A program made the translations under genes and the position numbers. DNA of 64,000 nt, taken from the NCBI RefSeq assembly GCF_028291725.1, contig NZ_JAQGNT010000029.1, positions 1-64,000 of the forward strand, read 5' to 3'. This document shows positions 54,385-62,987 of the stretch, piece by piece (the stretch's first letter is position 1; each line of letters begins with the position of its first letter). This DNA is from Hydrocarboniphaga sp. GTDB lineage: Bacteria; Pseudomonadota; Gammaproteobacteria; Nevskiales; Nevskiaceae. Under the pieces are notes generated by a model, which searched no databases, was not told the DNA's origin, and worked only from the letters and a program-made list of their open reading frames with translations.

Positions 54385-56418
54385 ATGCGACCGAGACAAG
54401 ACGTCCAGGAACACGCTCGCCTGATCGAATCTGCGATGCACGGGCAGCCGGTGGGCCAGGAAATCGGCCAGGTGGTTCGCCATTCGTGGAGCCGCTGCAT
54501 GGGCAGCTACTCGCTCGATCCGCTGCAGAGCAAGAAGCCGATCATCGTCGAGCGCGGCGACCTGCAGGCGCGGCGCGAACGCTGCGGCGCGCTGCTGCCG
54601 ATTGCACGCGTCGAGATGCTCGGCCTGTCGCGGCAGATGCAGCACTCGCAGTACGGCATCATGCTGACCGATCGCGACGGCGTGATCCTATGCTACACCG
54701 GCGACCCGGGCTTCTCCGACGTGGCGCGCCGCAGCGGCTTCCGCGAAGGCGCGGTCTGGAGCGAACGCGAACTTGGCACCAACGGCATGGGCACCTGCCT
54801 GATGATGCAGCGCTCGGTGATCATCCATCGCTCCGAGCATTTCCTGGTGCAGAACACCGGGCTGACCTGTACCGCGGCGCCGATCTTCGACATGCAGGGC
54901 AACGTGATCGCGGCGCTGGACATCTCCGGCAGCTCCAGCGAGCCGCAGATGCATACGCTGGCGCTGGTCGAGATCGCGGCGCTGAACATCGAGAACCGCG
55001 CGCTGTTAGAGGCGGCACGCTCGCACTACGTGCTGCGTTTCCACCCGTTCCCGGAATTCGTCAGCACGCCGGGCGAGGGCGTGCTGGTGTTCGACGTCGC
55101 CGGCGTCGTCATCGGCGCCAATCGCAGCGCACTGGAACTGCTCGGCTTCCGCGACCACAAATCGCTGTGCGGCGAGCGCGTCGACGCGGTGCTCGACACC
55201 ACGCTGGCGCAGCTGATCGCGCTGTCGATGCGGCCCTCGCCGCGGCCCGAGCCGGTGGCCGCGCACCTGGGCCATCTGCGGCTGTTCGCGGTGGTGCAGG
55301 CACCGGCGCCGGAGACGCTGTGCACGGTGCGGCTGGCCACGCCGTCTTTGTCGATCGGCTCGCCGGACGGCATGGAGTCGCGCGACCCGACGATGGCCGC
55401 CAATTACCACATCGCGCGCCGCGTGATGAACCGCGACATCTCGATCCTGCTGCTCGGCGAGACCGGCACCGGCAAGGGCCATTTCGCCAAGAGCATCCAC
55501 AAGGCCAGCGCGCGCGCCGAGCAGCCGCTGGTCGCCGTCAACTGCGCCGCGATACCGGAACAGCTGATCGAAAGCGAGCTGTTCGGCTACAAGCCCGGCG
55601 CATTCACCGGCGCGGCGCGCCAGGGCAGCATCGGGCGCATCCTGCAGGCCGACGGCGGCACGCTGTTCCTGGACGAGATCGGCGACATGCCGCTGTCGCT
55701 GCAGGCGCGCGTGCTGACGGTGCTCGAGGATCGCGAGGTGATGCCGCTCGGCGGCAGCAAACCGGTGCCGGTGGATATCCGCATCATCAGCGCGACCCAT
55801 TGCGACCTGGTCGAGATGATCGCCCGCGGGCAGTTCCGCGACGATCTGTACTACCGCCTCAACGGCATCACGCTGACGATACCGCCGCTGCGCCAGCGCC
55901 AGGATCTGCGTGACCTGGTGCACCGCCTGCTGCTTATGGAGGCTGGCGATCGCAGGGTGCATGTCGACGAAGCCCTGGTCGAGCATCTGGTGCGCTGCCC
56001 CTGGCCGGGCAATGTGCGCCAGCTGCGCAACGTGCTGCGCAACATTCTCGCGCTGAGCGAGAACGACGAACTCGGCGAGGCCGATTTCGACGAGCGCTGG
56101 CTGCATGGCGGCCTCATCAGCGCGCGGCCAGCGCTGCCGGTGACACCGGTGAGCCCGATCGCGGACGAGGACGACACGGATACCGACGACGCGCTCGGCG
56201 ACGCCGAATGCGAGGCCCTGCAGCGCACGCTCGAAGCCTGTCACTGGAATGTCAGCGAGGCGGCGATCCGGCTGCACGTCAGCCGCAAAACCATGTACCG
56301 GAAGATGCACCGCCACGGTCTGGTGCGCCAGGGCACCGGCTTGAATACCGGCAAGTTTGCAAATGAGCTTGCAAATGAGTTTCCGACTTTATCCGGATCA
56401 GCGCATACGACGAGCTAG
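54385..56418 (+). CDS. Sigma54-dependent transcriptional activator, AcoR-like
   Basis: 677 residues from ATG 54385 (GAGGAG 6 bases upstream; an ATG at 54343 is less likely). An N-terminal GAF-like sensor (about 60-210; GIMLTDRDGVILCYTGD, ELGTNGMGTC) is followed by a PAS-like segment (about 220-310). The AAA+ domain has Walker A GETGTGKG near residue 358, the sigma54-contact loop GAFTGA at 405-410, and GGTLFLDEIGDMPLSLQARVL. A C-terminal Fis-type helix-turn-helix follows (ACHWNVSEAAIRLHVSRKTMYRKMHRHGL). It lies between frmA and gfa, the obvious candidate to drive the sigma54-type promoters of this region. The ligand is unknown; an alcohol or aldehyde is plausible. Confidence 0.93.
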   Translation: MRPRQDVQEHARLIESAMHGQPVGQEIGQVVRHSWSRCMGSYSLDPLQSKKPIIVERGDLQARRERCGALLPIARVEMLGLSRQMQHSQYGIMLTDRDGVILCYTGDPGFSDVARRSGFREGAVWSERELGTNGMGTCLMMQRSVIIHRSEHFLVQNTGLTCTAAPIFDMQGNVIAALDISGSSSEPQMHTLALVEIAALNIENRALLEAARSHYVLRFHPFPEFVSTPGEGVLVFDVAGVVIGANRSALELLGFRDHKSLCGERVDAVLDTTLAQLIALSMRPSPRPEPVAAHLGHLRLFAVVQAPAPETLCTVRLATPSLSIGSPDGMESRDPTMAANYHIARRVMNRDISILLLGETGTGKGHFAKSIHKASARAEQPLVAVNCAAIPEQLIESELFGYKPGAFTGAARQGSIGRILQADGGTLFLDEIGDMPLSLQARVLTVLEDREVMPLGGSKPVPVDIRIISATHCDLVEMIARGQFRDDLYYRLNGITLTIPPLRQRQDLRDLVHRLLLMEAGDRRVHVDEALVEHLVRCPWPGNVRQLRNVLRNILALSENDELGEADFDERWLHGGLISARPALPVTPVSPIADEDDTDTDDALGDAECEALQRTLEACHWNVSEAAIRLHVSRKTMYRKMHRHGLVRQGTGLNTGKFANELANEFPTLSGSAHTTS

Positions 56419-56518
56419 CCGCAAGCGTGGTCGGTGGCCGATGCCGACACGAAGCAGGATGCGCAGCTCCACGATGTCCTGCCCCGGCCACCGAGCAAGC
56501 CCGACCACGGGCCTGTGT

Positions 56519-56544
56519 AGCGATCGCTAACCACAGCGAACGCT
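56519..56544. promoter_or_regulatory. Tandem operator-like palindromes upstream of gfa
   Basis: AGCGATCGCT (56519-56528; core of the perfect TAGCGATCGCTA) and AGCGAACGCT (56535-56544) are two copies of AGCG-N2-CGCT with a 16-base period. CACA-type sequence flanks both. They sit 30-60 bases before the small ORF and gfa, a likely regulator-binding site. Confidence 0.5.
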
Positions 56545-56575
56545 ACCCACACTGTAAGAAGATGGAGGAGTTGCC

Positions 56576-56632
56576 ATGAGTTCAGCACCGTCCCGCACGC
56601 CCGCCGGCGTCGCCCCAGTCAAGGGGAGATAA
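56576..56632 (+). CDS. 18-residue ORF immediately upstream of gfa
   Basis: The peptide [18 protein letters not shown] starts at ATG 56576, 5 bases after a strong GGAGGAG, and ends at TAA four bases before the gfa ATG; the gfa ribosome-binding site AAGGGGAG lies inside its last codons. The perfect spacing suggests that it is translated and coupled to gfa, as a leader peptide or a remnant of a larger gene. No similarity is recognised. Confidence 0.45.
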   Translation: MSSAPSRTPAGVAPVKGR

Positions 56633-56636
56633 GGCA

Positions 56637-57218
56637 ATGGCCAGCGCAATCTCGATTCATCCCTCGCTCGACAACGGCATCAAGCCCGGCGCGTCCGGCA
56701 ATTTCGCCGGCGGCACGCTGACATGCAAATGCGCGCAGAACCCGGTCAAGGTCAAGCTCAGCGCGCAGACCGCGCACAACCACGCCTGCGGCTGCACCAA
56801 ATGCTGGAAGCCGGCCGGCTCGCCGTTCTCGGTAGTCGCCGTGGTTTCGCGCGACGCGGTCAAGGTCACCGACAACGCCGACAAGCTGTCGATCGTGGAC
56901 ACCAACGCCGCCATCCAGCGCCATGCCTGCAAGGGCTGCGGCGTGCACATGTACGGCCGCATCGAAAACCAGAAGCATCCTTTCTACGGGCTCGATTTCG
57001 TTCACACCGAACTGTCGGCGGAAAGCGGCTGGTCGGCGCCGGCCTTCGCCGCGTTCGTGTCGTCGGCGATCGAAGGCGGCGTTCATCCGTCGAAGATGGA
57101 CGCGATCCGCGACCGCTTCCGCGAACTCGGCCTGGAGCCCTACGACTGCCTGTCGCCGCCGCTGATGGACGCGATCGCGACGCATGTGGCGAAAGCATCG
57201 GGCGTGCTGAAGGACTAG
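56637..57218 (+). CDS. gfa: Glutathione-dependent formaldehyde-activating enzyme
   Basis: 193 residues; promotes formation of S-hydroxymethylglutathione from formaldehyde and glutathione, feeding FrmA. Zinc-binding cysteines in [32 protein letters not shown] and [15 protein letters not shown] follow the Gfa family pattern, as does the ending [20 protein letters not shown] 56637 has AAGGGGAG 8 bases upstream. Whether Gfa is a true enzyme or a glutathione carrier is debated in the literature. Confidence 0.95.
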   Translation: MASAISIHPSLDNGIKPGASGNFAGGTLTCKCAQNPVKVKLSAQTAHNHACGCTKCWKPAGSPFSVVAVVSRDAVKVTDNADKLSIVDTNAAIQRHACKGCGVHMYGRIENQKHPFYGLDFVHTELSAESGWSAPAFAAFVSSAIEGGVHPSKMDAIRDRFRELGLEPYDCLSPPLMDAIATHVAKASGVLKD

Positions 57219-57230
57219 CAATCTCTGCAA

Positions 57231-57301
57231 CTGTAGGAGCGGGTCATAACCGCGACTGTGCACTGCAAGGTCTCAGTCGCGGGTATGACCCGCTCCTACA
57301 G
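57231..57301. repeat. REP family B inverted pair
   Basis: CTGTAGGAGCGGGTCATAAC with CGCGACTG faces CAGTCGCGGGTATGACCCGC with TCCTACAG. It lies after gfa and may also attenuate transcription. Confidence 0.9.
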
Positions 57302-57320
57302 TTGGTTCACGCAGCCCCAT

Positions 57321-57345
57321 AAAAAAGCCGGGCATTGCGCCCGGC
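57321..57345 (-). terminator. Rho-independent terminator of the porin gene
   Basis: Read on the minus strand, the 7-base stem GCCGGGC-GCAAT-GCCCGGC is followed by six T. It lies 21 bases past the porin stop and faces gfa from the other side. Confidence 0.9.
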
Positions 57346-57365
57346 AGTCTTACAGCGGAGACGAC

Positions 57366-58598
57366 CTAGAACGACATGAAAGCGCCGACGTTGAAGTTGC
57401 TGCTCTTGTTCTCGGCGCCGTTGTGGGCCTGGGCCTTGACGTCGCTGAACTCGGCCAGCAGCGTCAGGTTTTTGGTCAGGCTATGGTAGACGCCGAGCGT
57501 GTACTTGCTGTTCTTCTCGACCAGGCTGGATGAGGCCTCACCGTCGGCCAGATCGAGATTGCTCTCGCCGTAATTGACGCCGAGCTTGGTGTCACCGAGC
57601 TTGTACGTCGCCTGCGCGATGAAACCGTCGGAGTCGCGCTTGTCGCCGGCTCCGTCGCTGCCGTTGATGAACAGCCCGGTCGTACCCAGGCCGCTGCCGG
57701 CGTAGTAATACGCCATCAGTTCCGCGGGCCCGAACGTCAGCTTGCCACCGGCGTCGAAGCCGGTGCTGGTGAAGTCCGATGCGTTGGTCACGCCTTCCTG
57801 CTTCTGCGTGATCGCGGTTGCCGACAGATAGACCGGGCCGGCCGTATAAGCGACTTTGCCGTGAAAGCCCGGCGAGGACTTGGGCGTCGACGCGCTGCCG
57901 GCCGGATTCACCGGCTCGAAGATGCCGGCGGTGAGCTTGAAGCCGGCGAAATCGGGCGTCGTGTAATTCATCTGCGCCAGCGTATCGACGTAGATATAGC
58001 CGAGACCGATCGAACCCAGCGTGGTGTTGGCCGGCGAGCCGCTGGAAGAACCACCGGCGACGCCGACACCCGGCAGCGTCATGTCGTTGATGATCGCGTC
58101 GAAGCCGAACAGGCCGAAGTTGCGGCCCAGCATGAAGGTGCCCATCTGCTTGTTGCCGAAGGTCATGTAGACCTGGCGGACATCCAGGCCGGTGGTGCCC
58201 AGCGCGGTGTTGGTGCCGGCACCGCCGCCGTCTTGCTGCAGGTTCGGGCTGCCGCCGTCGTTGGTGGCGATGCCCGGATACAGGCCGAAATGAGCCTCGA
58301 TGTCATAGCCCTGCTGCGTCGTCGCCGCGCCGAAGGTCAGCGCCGCCGGCAGCAGGCCATTGCTGATCGACGAGGTGCTCTTCGAAGTATCGCCGCCGGC
58401 GGTGCAGGCCAGTCCGCCGGTGACGACGGACGGGCTGTCGTCGCAACTGGAATAGATGTAGTGGACGTTGACGTTGCCGTTGACTGTGAACTTCCAGTCT
58501 CCTGCCTGGATATCGATCGCCTGTGCGGCGGTGCTGCTGATGAGGGCCGCGGATGCGGCCGCGAGACAGATACCGCGACGCTTGTTCTGCATTTGCAT
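57366..58598 (-). CDS. Outer-membrane porin
   Basis: 410 residues from ATG 58598 (GGGAG upstream). Signal peptide MQMQNKRRGICLAAASAALISSTAAQA, then a trimeric gram-negative porin pattern: FTVNGNVNVHYIYSS, DVRQVYMTFGNKQMGTFMLGRNFGLFG, many alternating strands, and a C-terminal phenylalanine (FNVGAFMSF). Two cysteines in the first loop may form a disulfide. It lies between gfa and the formate dehydrogenase operon behind a sigma54-like promoter, so it may let methanol, formate or a metal chelate enter; this is inferred only from position. Confidence 0.92.
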   Translation of the reverse strand: MQMQNKRRGICLAAASAALISSTAAQAIDIQAGDWKFTVNGNVNVHYIYSSCDDSPSVVTGGLACTAGGDTSKSTSSISNGLLPAALTFGAATTQQGYDIEAHFGLYPGIATNDGGSPNLQQDGGGAGTNTALGTTGLDVRQVYMTFGNKQMGTFMLGRNFGLFGFDAIINDMTLPGVGVAGGSSSGSPANTTLGSIGLGYIYVDTLAQMNYTTPDFAGFKLTAGIFEPVNPAGSASTPKSSPGFHGKVAYTAGPVYLSATAITQKQEGVTNASDFTSTGFDAGGKLTFGPAELMAYYYAGSGLGTTGLFINGSDGAGDKRDSDGFIAQATYKLGDTKLGVNYGESNLDLADGEASSSLVEKNSKYTLGVYHSLTKNLTLLAEFSDVKAQAHNGAENKSSNFNVGAFMSF

Positions 58599-58712
58599 GG
58601 TGGACTCCCACTCGAGTGTGTGCCGCAGCACGGCTACCGCAGATGGGTATGCGGCCGGCGCTGCGTCCTGCTGCCGTTTCTCCTGTAAATCCCGGCAGCT
58701 GAATGGCTTCGA

Positions 58713-58727
58713 GCAACGCCCGTGCCC
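58713..58727 (-). promoter_or_regulatory. Sigma54-like promoter of the porin gene
   Basis: Read on the minus strand, GGGCACGGGCGTTGC has GGCAC-N5-TTGC: one mismatch to the consensus (first base), with GG and GC 10 bases apart. The predicted transcript start is near 58701, leaving a leader of about 100 bases. Confidence 0.65.
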
Positions 58728-58879
58728 GATGTGGATCGGGCTTCAAGTCCTTGTTATGGCTTGTTATTGCGAGAGGATCGAAATGAATCGCGATACCCGG
58801 CGATCGCCGAGTGGAGCCGCACCGACACAGCATCGCGTCAACCTGTGTGGCGTGTGCGGCCGAACGGTTGCGCGTCGCC

Positions 58880-58957
58880 GTAGGTTGGGGTGAGCTTGCG
58901 AACCCCAACGGTTGTTACGCGCCACTGTTGGGGTTCGCTGCGCTCACCCCAACCTAC
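58880..58957. repeat. REP family A inverted pair
   Basis: Same element as at 4672; the left arm has a variant (GAGCTTGCGAACC). It ends three bases beyond the fdsD stop. Confidence 0.9.
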
Positions 58958-58960
58958 AAA

Positions 58961-59173
58961 TCACAGGCGGGCGATTGCGGCGCGCGCGCTCGGTGCAATC
59001 TCGGCGACGCCGCCTTGCAGATGCGCGATCAGCTTGCGGCGCATCCGCGGGTCCCAGAATTTGCGCAGATGGTTTTCGATGCCGGCAATCGCGGCATCGT
59101 GATCCGGCTCGGCGTCGAAGAAGCCGGCGATGTCGTTGACCATCTGCACCAGGTGATCGGGCGAGGCATTCAT
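58961..59173 (-). CDS. fdsD: Formate dehydrogenase delta subunit
   Basis: 70 residues: MNASPDHLVQMVNDIAGFFDAEPDHDAAIAGIENHLRKFWDPRMRRKLIAHL is the FdsD family pattern. The small subunit is part of NAD-dependent soluble formate dehydrogenase and needed for its activity or assembly. GGAGA precedes ATG 59173, which overlaps the end of fdhD by 4 bases; it is the last gene of the fds operon. Confidence 0.94.
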   Translation of the reverse strand: MNASPDHLVQMVNDIAGFFDAEPDHDAAIAGIENHLRKFWDPRMRRKLIAHLQGGVAEIAPSARAAIARL

Positions 59174-59976
59174 CGAAATTTCTCCGGCCGCAGGATATCG
59201 GCCGCGGCATTCTGCACTCGCGCCGGCCGGGTGTAGACCGTGCAGCGCTCGTCGCGCGCGAAGCCGACCAGGGTGATGCCGGCCTCGTCGGCCAGATCGA
59301 TCGCCAGCGAAGTCGGTGCCGAAATCGCCACGACCATCGGGATGCCGGCACTCGCCGACTTCAGCACCATTTCGTAGCTCGCGCGGCTGGTCAGGACCGC
59401 AAAGCCGTGCGCCGCCTGCACGCCGGAAAGCGCGAGCGCACCGATCAGCTTGTCGAGCGCGTTGTGGCGGCCCACATCTTCGCGCAAGTAGCGCAGCGTG
59501 CCGTCGGGTGTGGCCCAGGCGGCGGCATGCACCGCACCGGTCGCCGCGTTCAGGGGCTGCTGGTAACGCAGCTGGACCAGCGCCCTGCGCAGCGCGGACG
59601 GGTCGACCACGAAGCCGGCGGCCGCATGCGGCGGCGGGCGCAACACGTCGGCGATATGGCGCGTGCCGCAGATGCCACAACCGCTGCGGCCCTCGATGCC
59701 GCGCGGACGTTCGAGCAAGCGCTCCAACCGCTGCGGTGGAATCCGCAGCGACAGCTGCACGCCCTGCTCCAGCGCGACCTGCTGAACCTCGAGCAATTCC
59801 GCCGGGCTTTGGATGATGCCTTCACTCAGCGAAAAACCGAGCGCGAAATCGGCCAGATCCAGCGGCGTCGCCATCATCACCGCATGCGGCTGGCCGTTGT
59901 AGACCAGCGCGATCGGGGTCTCCTCGGCGATGCTGTCTTCGCGCTCGATCACCTCGCGGCCGACGATGCGGCGCAC
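59170..59976 (-). CDS. fdhD: Formate dehydrogenase sulfur-transfer protein FdhD (FdsC)
   Basis: 268 residues; carries sulfur from a cysteine desulfurase to the molybdenum cofactor of formate dehydrogenase. Characteristic TPIALVYNGQPHAVMMATPLDLADFALGFSLSEGII, functional cysteines in RSGCGICGTRHI, the central REDVGRHNALDKLIGA and the C-terminal LTSRASYEMVLKSASAGIP. The start at GTG 59976 is the first possible in frame; the ribosome-binding site is not obvious. It lies 62 bases after fdsA, with one REP E hairpin in between. Confidence 0.94.
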   Translation of the reverse strand: MRRIVGREVIEREDSIAEETPIALVYNGQPHAVMMATPLDLADFALGFSLSEGIIQSPAELLEVQQVALEQGVQLSLRIPPQRLERLLERPRGIEGRSGCGICGTRHIADVLRPPPHAAAGFVVDPSALRRALVQLRYQQPLNAATGAVHAAAWATPDGTLRYLREDVGRHNALDKLIGALALSGVQAAHGFAVLTSRASYEMVLKSASAGIPMVVAISAPTSLAIDLADEAGITLVGFARDERCTVYTRPARVQNAAADILRPEKFR

Positions 59977-60000
59977 ACGGCGATTGAGCTTGCCAGCGTG

Positions 60001-60032
60001 TGTCCTCTCCCCCGCTCGCGGGGGAGGGAGAC
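60001..60032. repeat. Single REP family E hairpin
   Basis: CTCTCCCCCGC-TC-GCGGGGGAGGG forms a stem between fdsA and fdhD. It matches the arms of the elements at 34.7 and 51.5 kb. Confidence 0.8.
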
Positions 60033-60038
60033 CAGCGT

Positions 60039-62978
60039 TCAGCGCGCATCAGCTGCATCCCTGGCCTCCAACAGCTCCTGCTGCCGCTCCGAAAACTCGC
60101 GGTAGCGCTTCTGCCATTCGGACGGCTGGCTGACGCGCGTGACTTCCACCGCGGTGACCTTGTATTCGGGGCAATTGGTCGCCCAGTCGGAGTTGTCGGT
60201 GGTGATCACGTTGGCGCCGGATTCGGGGAAGTGGAACGTGGTGTAGACCACACCCGGCTGCACCCGCTCGGTGACACTGGCGCGCAACACGGTTTCGCCG
60301 GCGCGGCTGGCGATGCCGCACCAGTCGCCGTCCTTGATGCCGCGCGTTTCGGCGTCGCTGGGATGCAGCTCCAGCCGGTCCTCGCTGTGCCAGGTGACGT
60401 TCTCGGTGCGCCGCGTCTGCGCGCCGACGTTGTACTGCGACAGGATGCGGCCGGTGGTCAGGATCAGCGGGAATTTCGCATTGACCTTCTCGCTGGTCGG
60501 CACGTACTCGGTGACCATGAAGCGGCCCTTGCCGCGCACGAACTCGTCGATATGCATCGTCGGCGTGCCTTCGGGATGCTGCTCGTTGCACGGCCACTGG
60601 ATGCTGCCGAGCTCGTCGAGCCGCGCGAAGCTGACGCCGGTGAAAGTCGGCGTCAGCGCCGCGATCTCGTCCATGATTTCGGACGGATGCGTGTAGTGCA
60701 TCGGGTAGCCCATCGCGTTGGACAGCAGCTGCGTGATCTCCCAGTCGGCGTAGCCGGACTTGGGCTTCATCACCTTGCGCACCGGCGAAATCCGGCGTTC
60801 GGCATTGGTGAAGGTGCCGTCCTTCTCCAGGAACGACGAACCCGGCAGGAACACGTGCGCGAACTTGGCGGACTCGTTCAGGAACAGGTCCTGCACGATG
60901 ATGCATTCCATCGCGGTCAGCGCAGCGGTCACGTGCTGCGTGTTCGGATCGGACTGCGCGATGTCCTCGCCCTCGATGTACAGGCCGAGGAACTCGCCGT
61001 CGAGCGCCGCCTCGAACATGTTCGGGATGCGCAGGCCGGGCTCGTTGAGCAGGTTCACGCCCCAGGCGTTTTCGAGCAGATCGCGCGCCGCGTTGTCGGA
61101 GACGTGGCGATAGCCCGGGAATTCGTGCGGGAACGAGCCCATGTCGCAGGAGCCCTGCACGTTGTTCTGGCCGCGCAGCGGATTCACGCCGACGCCTTCG
61201 CGGCCGATGTTGCCGGTCGCCATCGCCAGGTTGGCGATGCCCATCACCATCGTCGAACCCTGGCTGTGCTCGGTGACGCCGAGGCCGTAGTAGATCGCGC
61301 CGTTGCCGCCGGTCGCGTACAGCCGCGCCGCCGCGCGAACCTGCGCGGCCGGCACGCCGGTGACGGCTTCCATCGCCTCGGGCGAATGCAGCGCATCGCC
61401 GACGAAATGGCGCCACTTGTCGAAGGACTCGATCTCGCAGCGCTCACGCACGAAGTCTTCTTTCACCAGGCCTTCGGTGACGATCACATGCGCCAGCGAG
61501 TTGATCAGCGCGACATTGGTGCCGGGCCGCAGCTTCAGATGCTGCTGCGCCTCGATGTGCGGCGTGCGCACCAGGTCGATACGGCGCGGATCGGCAACGA
61601 TCAGCTTGGCGCCTTCGCGCAGCCGGCGCTTCATCTGCGAAGCAAACACCGGATGGCCGTCGGTCGGGTTGGCGCCGATCACCATGATCACGTCGGCCTG
61701 CATCACCGAATCGAAGTTCTGTGTGCCGGCGGATTCGCCGAGGGTCTGCTTCAGGCCATAACCGGTCGGCGAATGGCAGACGCGCGCGCAGGTGTCCACA
61801 TTGTTATTGCCGAAACCGGCGCGGACCAGCTTCTGCACCAGGTAGGTTTCCTCGTTGGTGCAACGCGACGAGGTGATGCCGCCGATCGAGTCGCGGCCGT
61901 ACTTGGCCTGGATGCGCTTGAACTCCGAGGCCGCGTAGCCGATCGCTTCCTCCCAGCTGACCTCACGCCATGGGTCGGTGATCTTGGCGCGGATCATCGG
62001 CTTGTAGATGCGGTCGGTATGCGTGGCGTAGCCGATCGCAAAGCGGCCCTTGACGCAGGAATGGCCGTGGTTCGCGTGGCCGTCCTTGTTCGGCACCATG
62101 CGCACCACTTCTTCGCCCTTCATCTCGGCGCGGAAGCTGCAGCCGACGCCGCAGTAGGCGCAGGTCGTGGTGATGCTGTGCTCGGCCTGGCCCATCGAGA
62201 TCAGCGATTTCTCCGACAGCGTCGCGGTCGGGCAGGCCTGCACGCAGGCGCCGCAGGACACGCATTCCGAATCGAGAAAATCCTCGGCCTGGCTCGCCGA
62301 CACTTTCGAGTCGAAGCCGCGGCCCTGGATCGTCAATGCCAGGGTGCCCTGCTGCTCGTCGCAGGCGCGCACGCAGCGCGAGCAGACGATGCACTTGGAA
62401 GGATCGAAAGTGAAATAAGGGTTCGACTCGTCCTTGGCGACGAAGCGCGGGTTGGCCTCGCCGCCCTGTTTGGCATAGACGTGGTTGTCGCCGTCATAGC
62501 CGTAGCGCACTTCGCGCAGGCCGACCGCACCGGCCATGTCCTGCAGCTCGCAATGGCCGTTCGCGGGGCAGGTCAGGCAGTCCAGCGGGTGATCGGAGAT
62601 GTACAGCTCCATCACGCCCAGGCGCAGCTCGGCGAGCTTGGCATTCTGCGTGGTGACTTTCATGCCCGGCGCCACCGGCGTCGTGCATGAAGCCGGATAG
62701 CCGCGCACGCCGTCGATCTGCACCAGGCACAGACGGCAGGAGCCGAATGCGTCCAGCGTTTCGGTCGCGCACAGCTTGGGGATGTTGATGTCGTTGAGCG
62801 CGGCCGCGCGCATCACCGAGGTGCCTTCGGAGACGCTGATCTCGCGGCCGTCGATGGTCAGCGTGACGAGCTTGGCGGCTACATCGACGTCGCCGCCACT
62901 GCGCATGCCGACGTTCTTCCATAGCCGTGCAGGGCGCGGCGCCGGTGTACCGAAATCTTTTTCGACGATGGACAACAT
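60039..62978 (-). CDS. fdsA: NAD-dependent formate dehydrogenase, catalytic alpha subunit
   Basis: 979 residues; cytoplasmic molybdenum (or tungsten) enzyme oxidising formate to CO2. Domains in order: 2Fe-2S ferredoxin region (LCATETLDAFGSCRLCLVQIDG), a NuoG-like 4Fe-4S site (HPLDCLTCPANGHCELQ), two 4Fe-4S ferredoxin sites (CIVCSRCVRACDEQ; CVSCGACVQACPT), a 4Fe-4S site of the molybdopterin domain (CAYCGVGCSFRAEMKG) and the metal-ligand cysteine Cys401 in CARVCHSPTGYGL. No selenocysteine. AGGAG precedes ATG 62978. Operon order fdsB-fdsA-fdhD-fdsD. Confidence 0.97.
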   Translation of the reverse strand: MLSIVEKDFGTPAPRPARLWKNVGMRSGGDVDVAAKLVTLTIDGREISVSEGTSVMRAAALNDINIPKLCATETLDAFGSCRLCLVQIDGVRGYPASCTTPVAPGMKVTTQNAKLAELRLGVMELYISDHPLDCLTCPANGHCELQDMAGAVGLREVRYGYDGDNHVYAKQGGEANPRFVAKDESNPYFTFDPSKCIVCSRCVRACDEQQGTLALTIQGRGFDSKVSASQAEDFLDSECVSCGACVQACPTATLSEKSLISMGQAEHSITTTCAYCGVGCSFRAEMKGEEVVRMVPNKDGHANHGHSCVKGRFAIGYATHTDRIYKPMIRAKITDPWREVSWEEAIGYAASEFKRIQAKYGRDSIGGITSSRCTNEETYLVQKLVRAGFGNNNVDTCARVCHSPTGYGLKQTLGESAGTQNFDSVMQADVIMVIGANPTDGHPVFASQMKRRLREGAKLIVADPRRIDLVRTPHIEAQQHLKLRPGTNVALINSLAHVIVTEGLVKEDFVRERCEIESFDKWRHFVGDALHSPEAMEAVTGVPAAQVRAAARLYATGGNGAIYYGLGVTEHSQGSTMVMGIANLAMATGNIGREGVGVNPLRGQNNVQGSCDMGSFPHEFPGYRHVSDNAARDLLENAWGVNLLNEPGLRIPNMFEAALDGEFLGLYIEGEDIAQSDPNTQHVTAALTAMECIIVQDLFLNESAKFAHVFLPGSSFLEKDGTFTNAERRISPVRKVMKPKSGYADWEITQLLSNAMGYPMHYTHPSEIMDEIAALTPTFTGVSFARLDELGSIQWPCNEQHPEGTPTMHIDEFVRGKGRFMVTEYVPTSEKVNAKFPLILTTGRILSQYNVGAQTRRTENVTWHSEDRLELHPSDAETRGIKDGDWCGIASRAGETVLRASVTERVQPGVVYTTFHFPESGANVITTDNSDWATNCPEYKVTAVEVTRVSQPSEWQKRYREFSERQQELLEARDAADAR

Positions 62979-62987
62979 GTGAGGCTC

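Larger units (their letters stand above)
58599..58960. other. Region between the porin start and fdsD end
   Basis: These 362 bases contain the porin leader, its sigma54-like promoter and a family A REP pair. The sequence ACACAG-N12-CTGTGT at about 58828-58851 is a further loose inverted repeat. No gene is supported. Confidence 0.7.

Noticed and set aside
60000-62690. Long plus-strand open frame (896 codons) opposite fdsA
   Set aside because: It is the complement of a well-recognised formate dehydrogenase gene, has no ribosome-binding site and a composition typical of antisense frames in high-GC DNA (His/Arg/Ala-rich).
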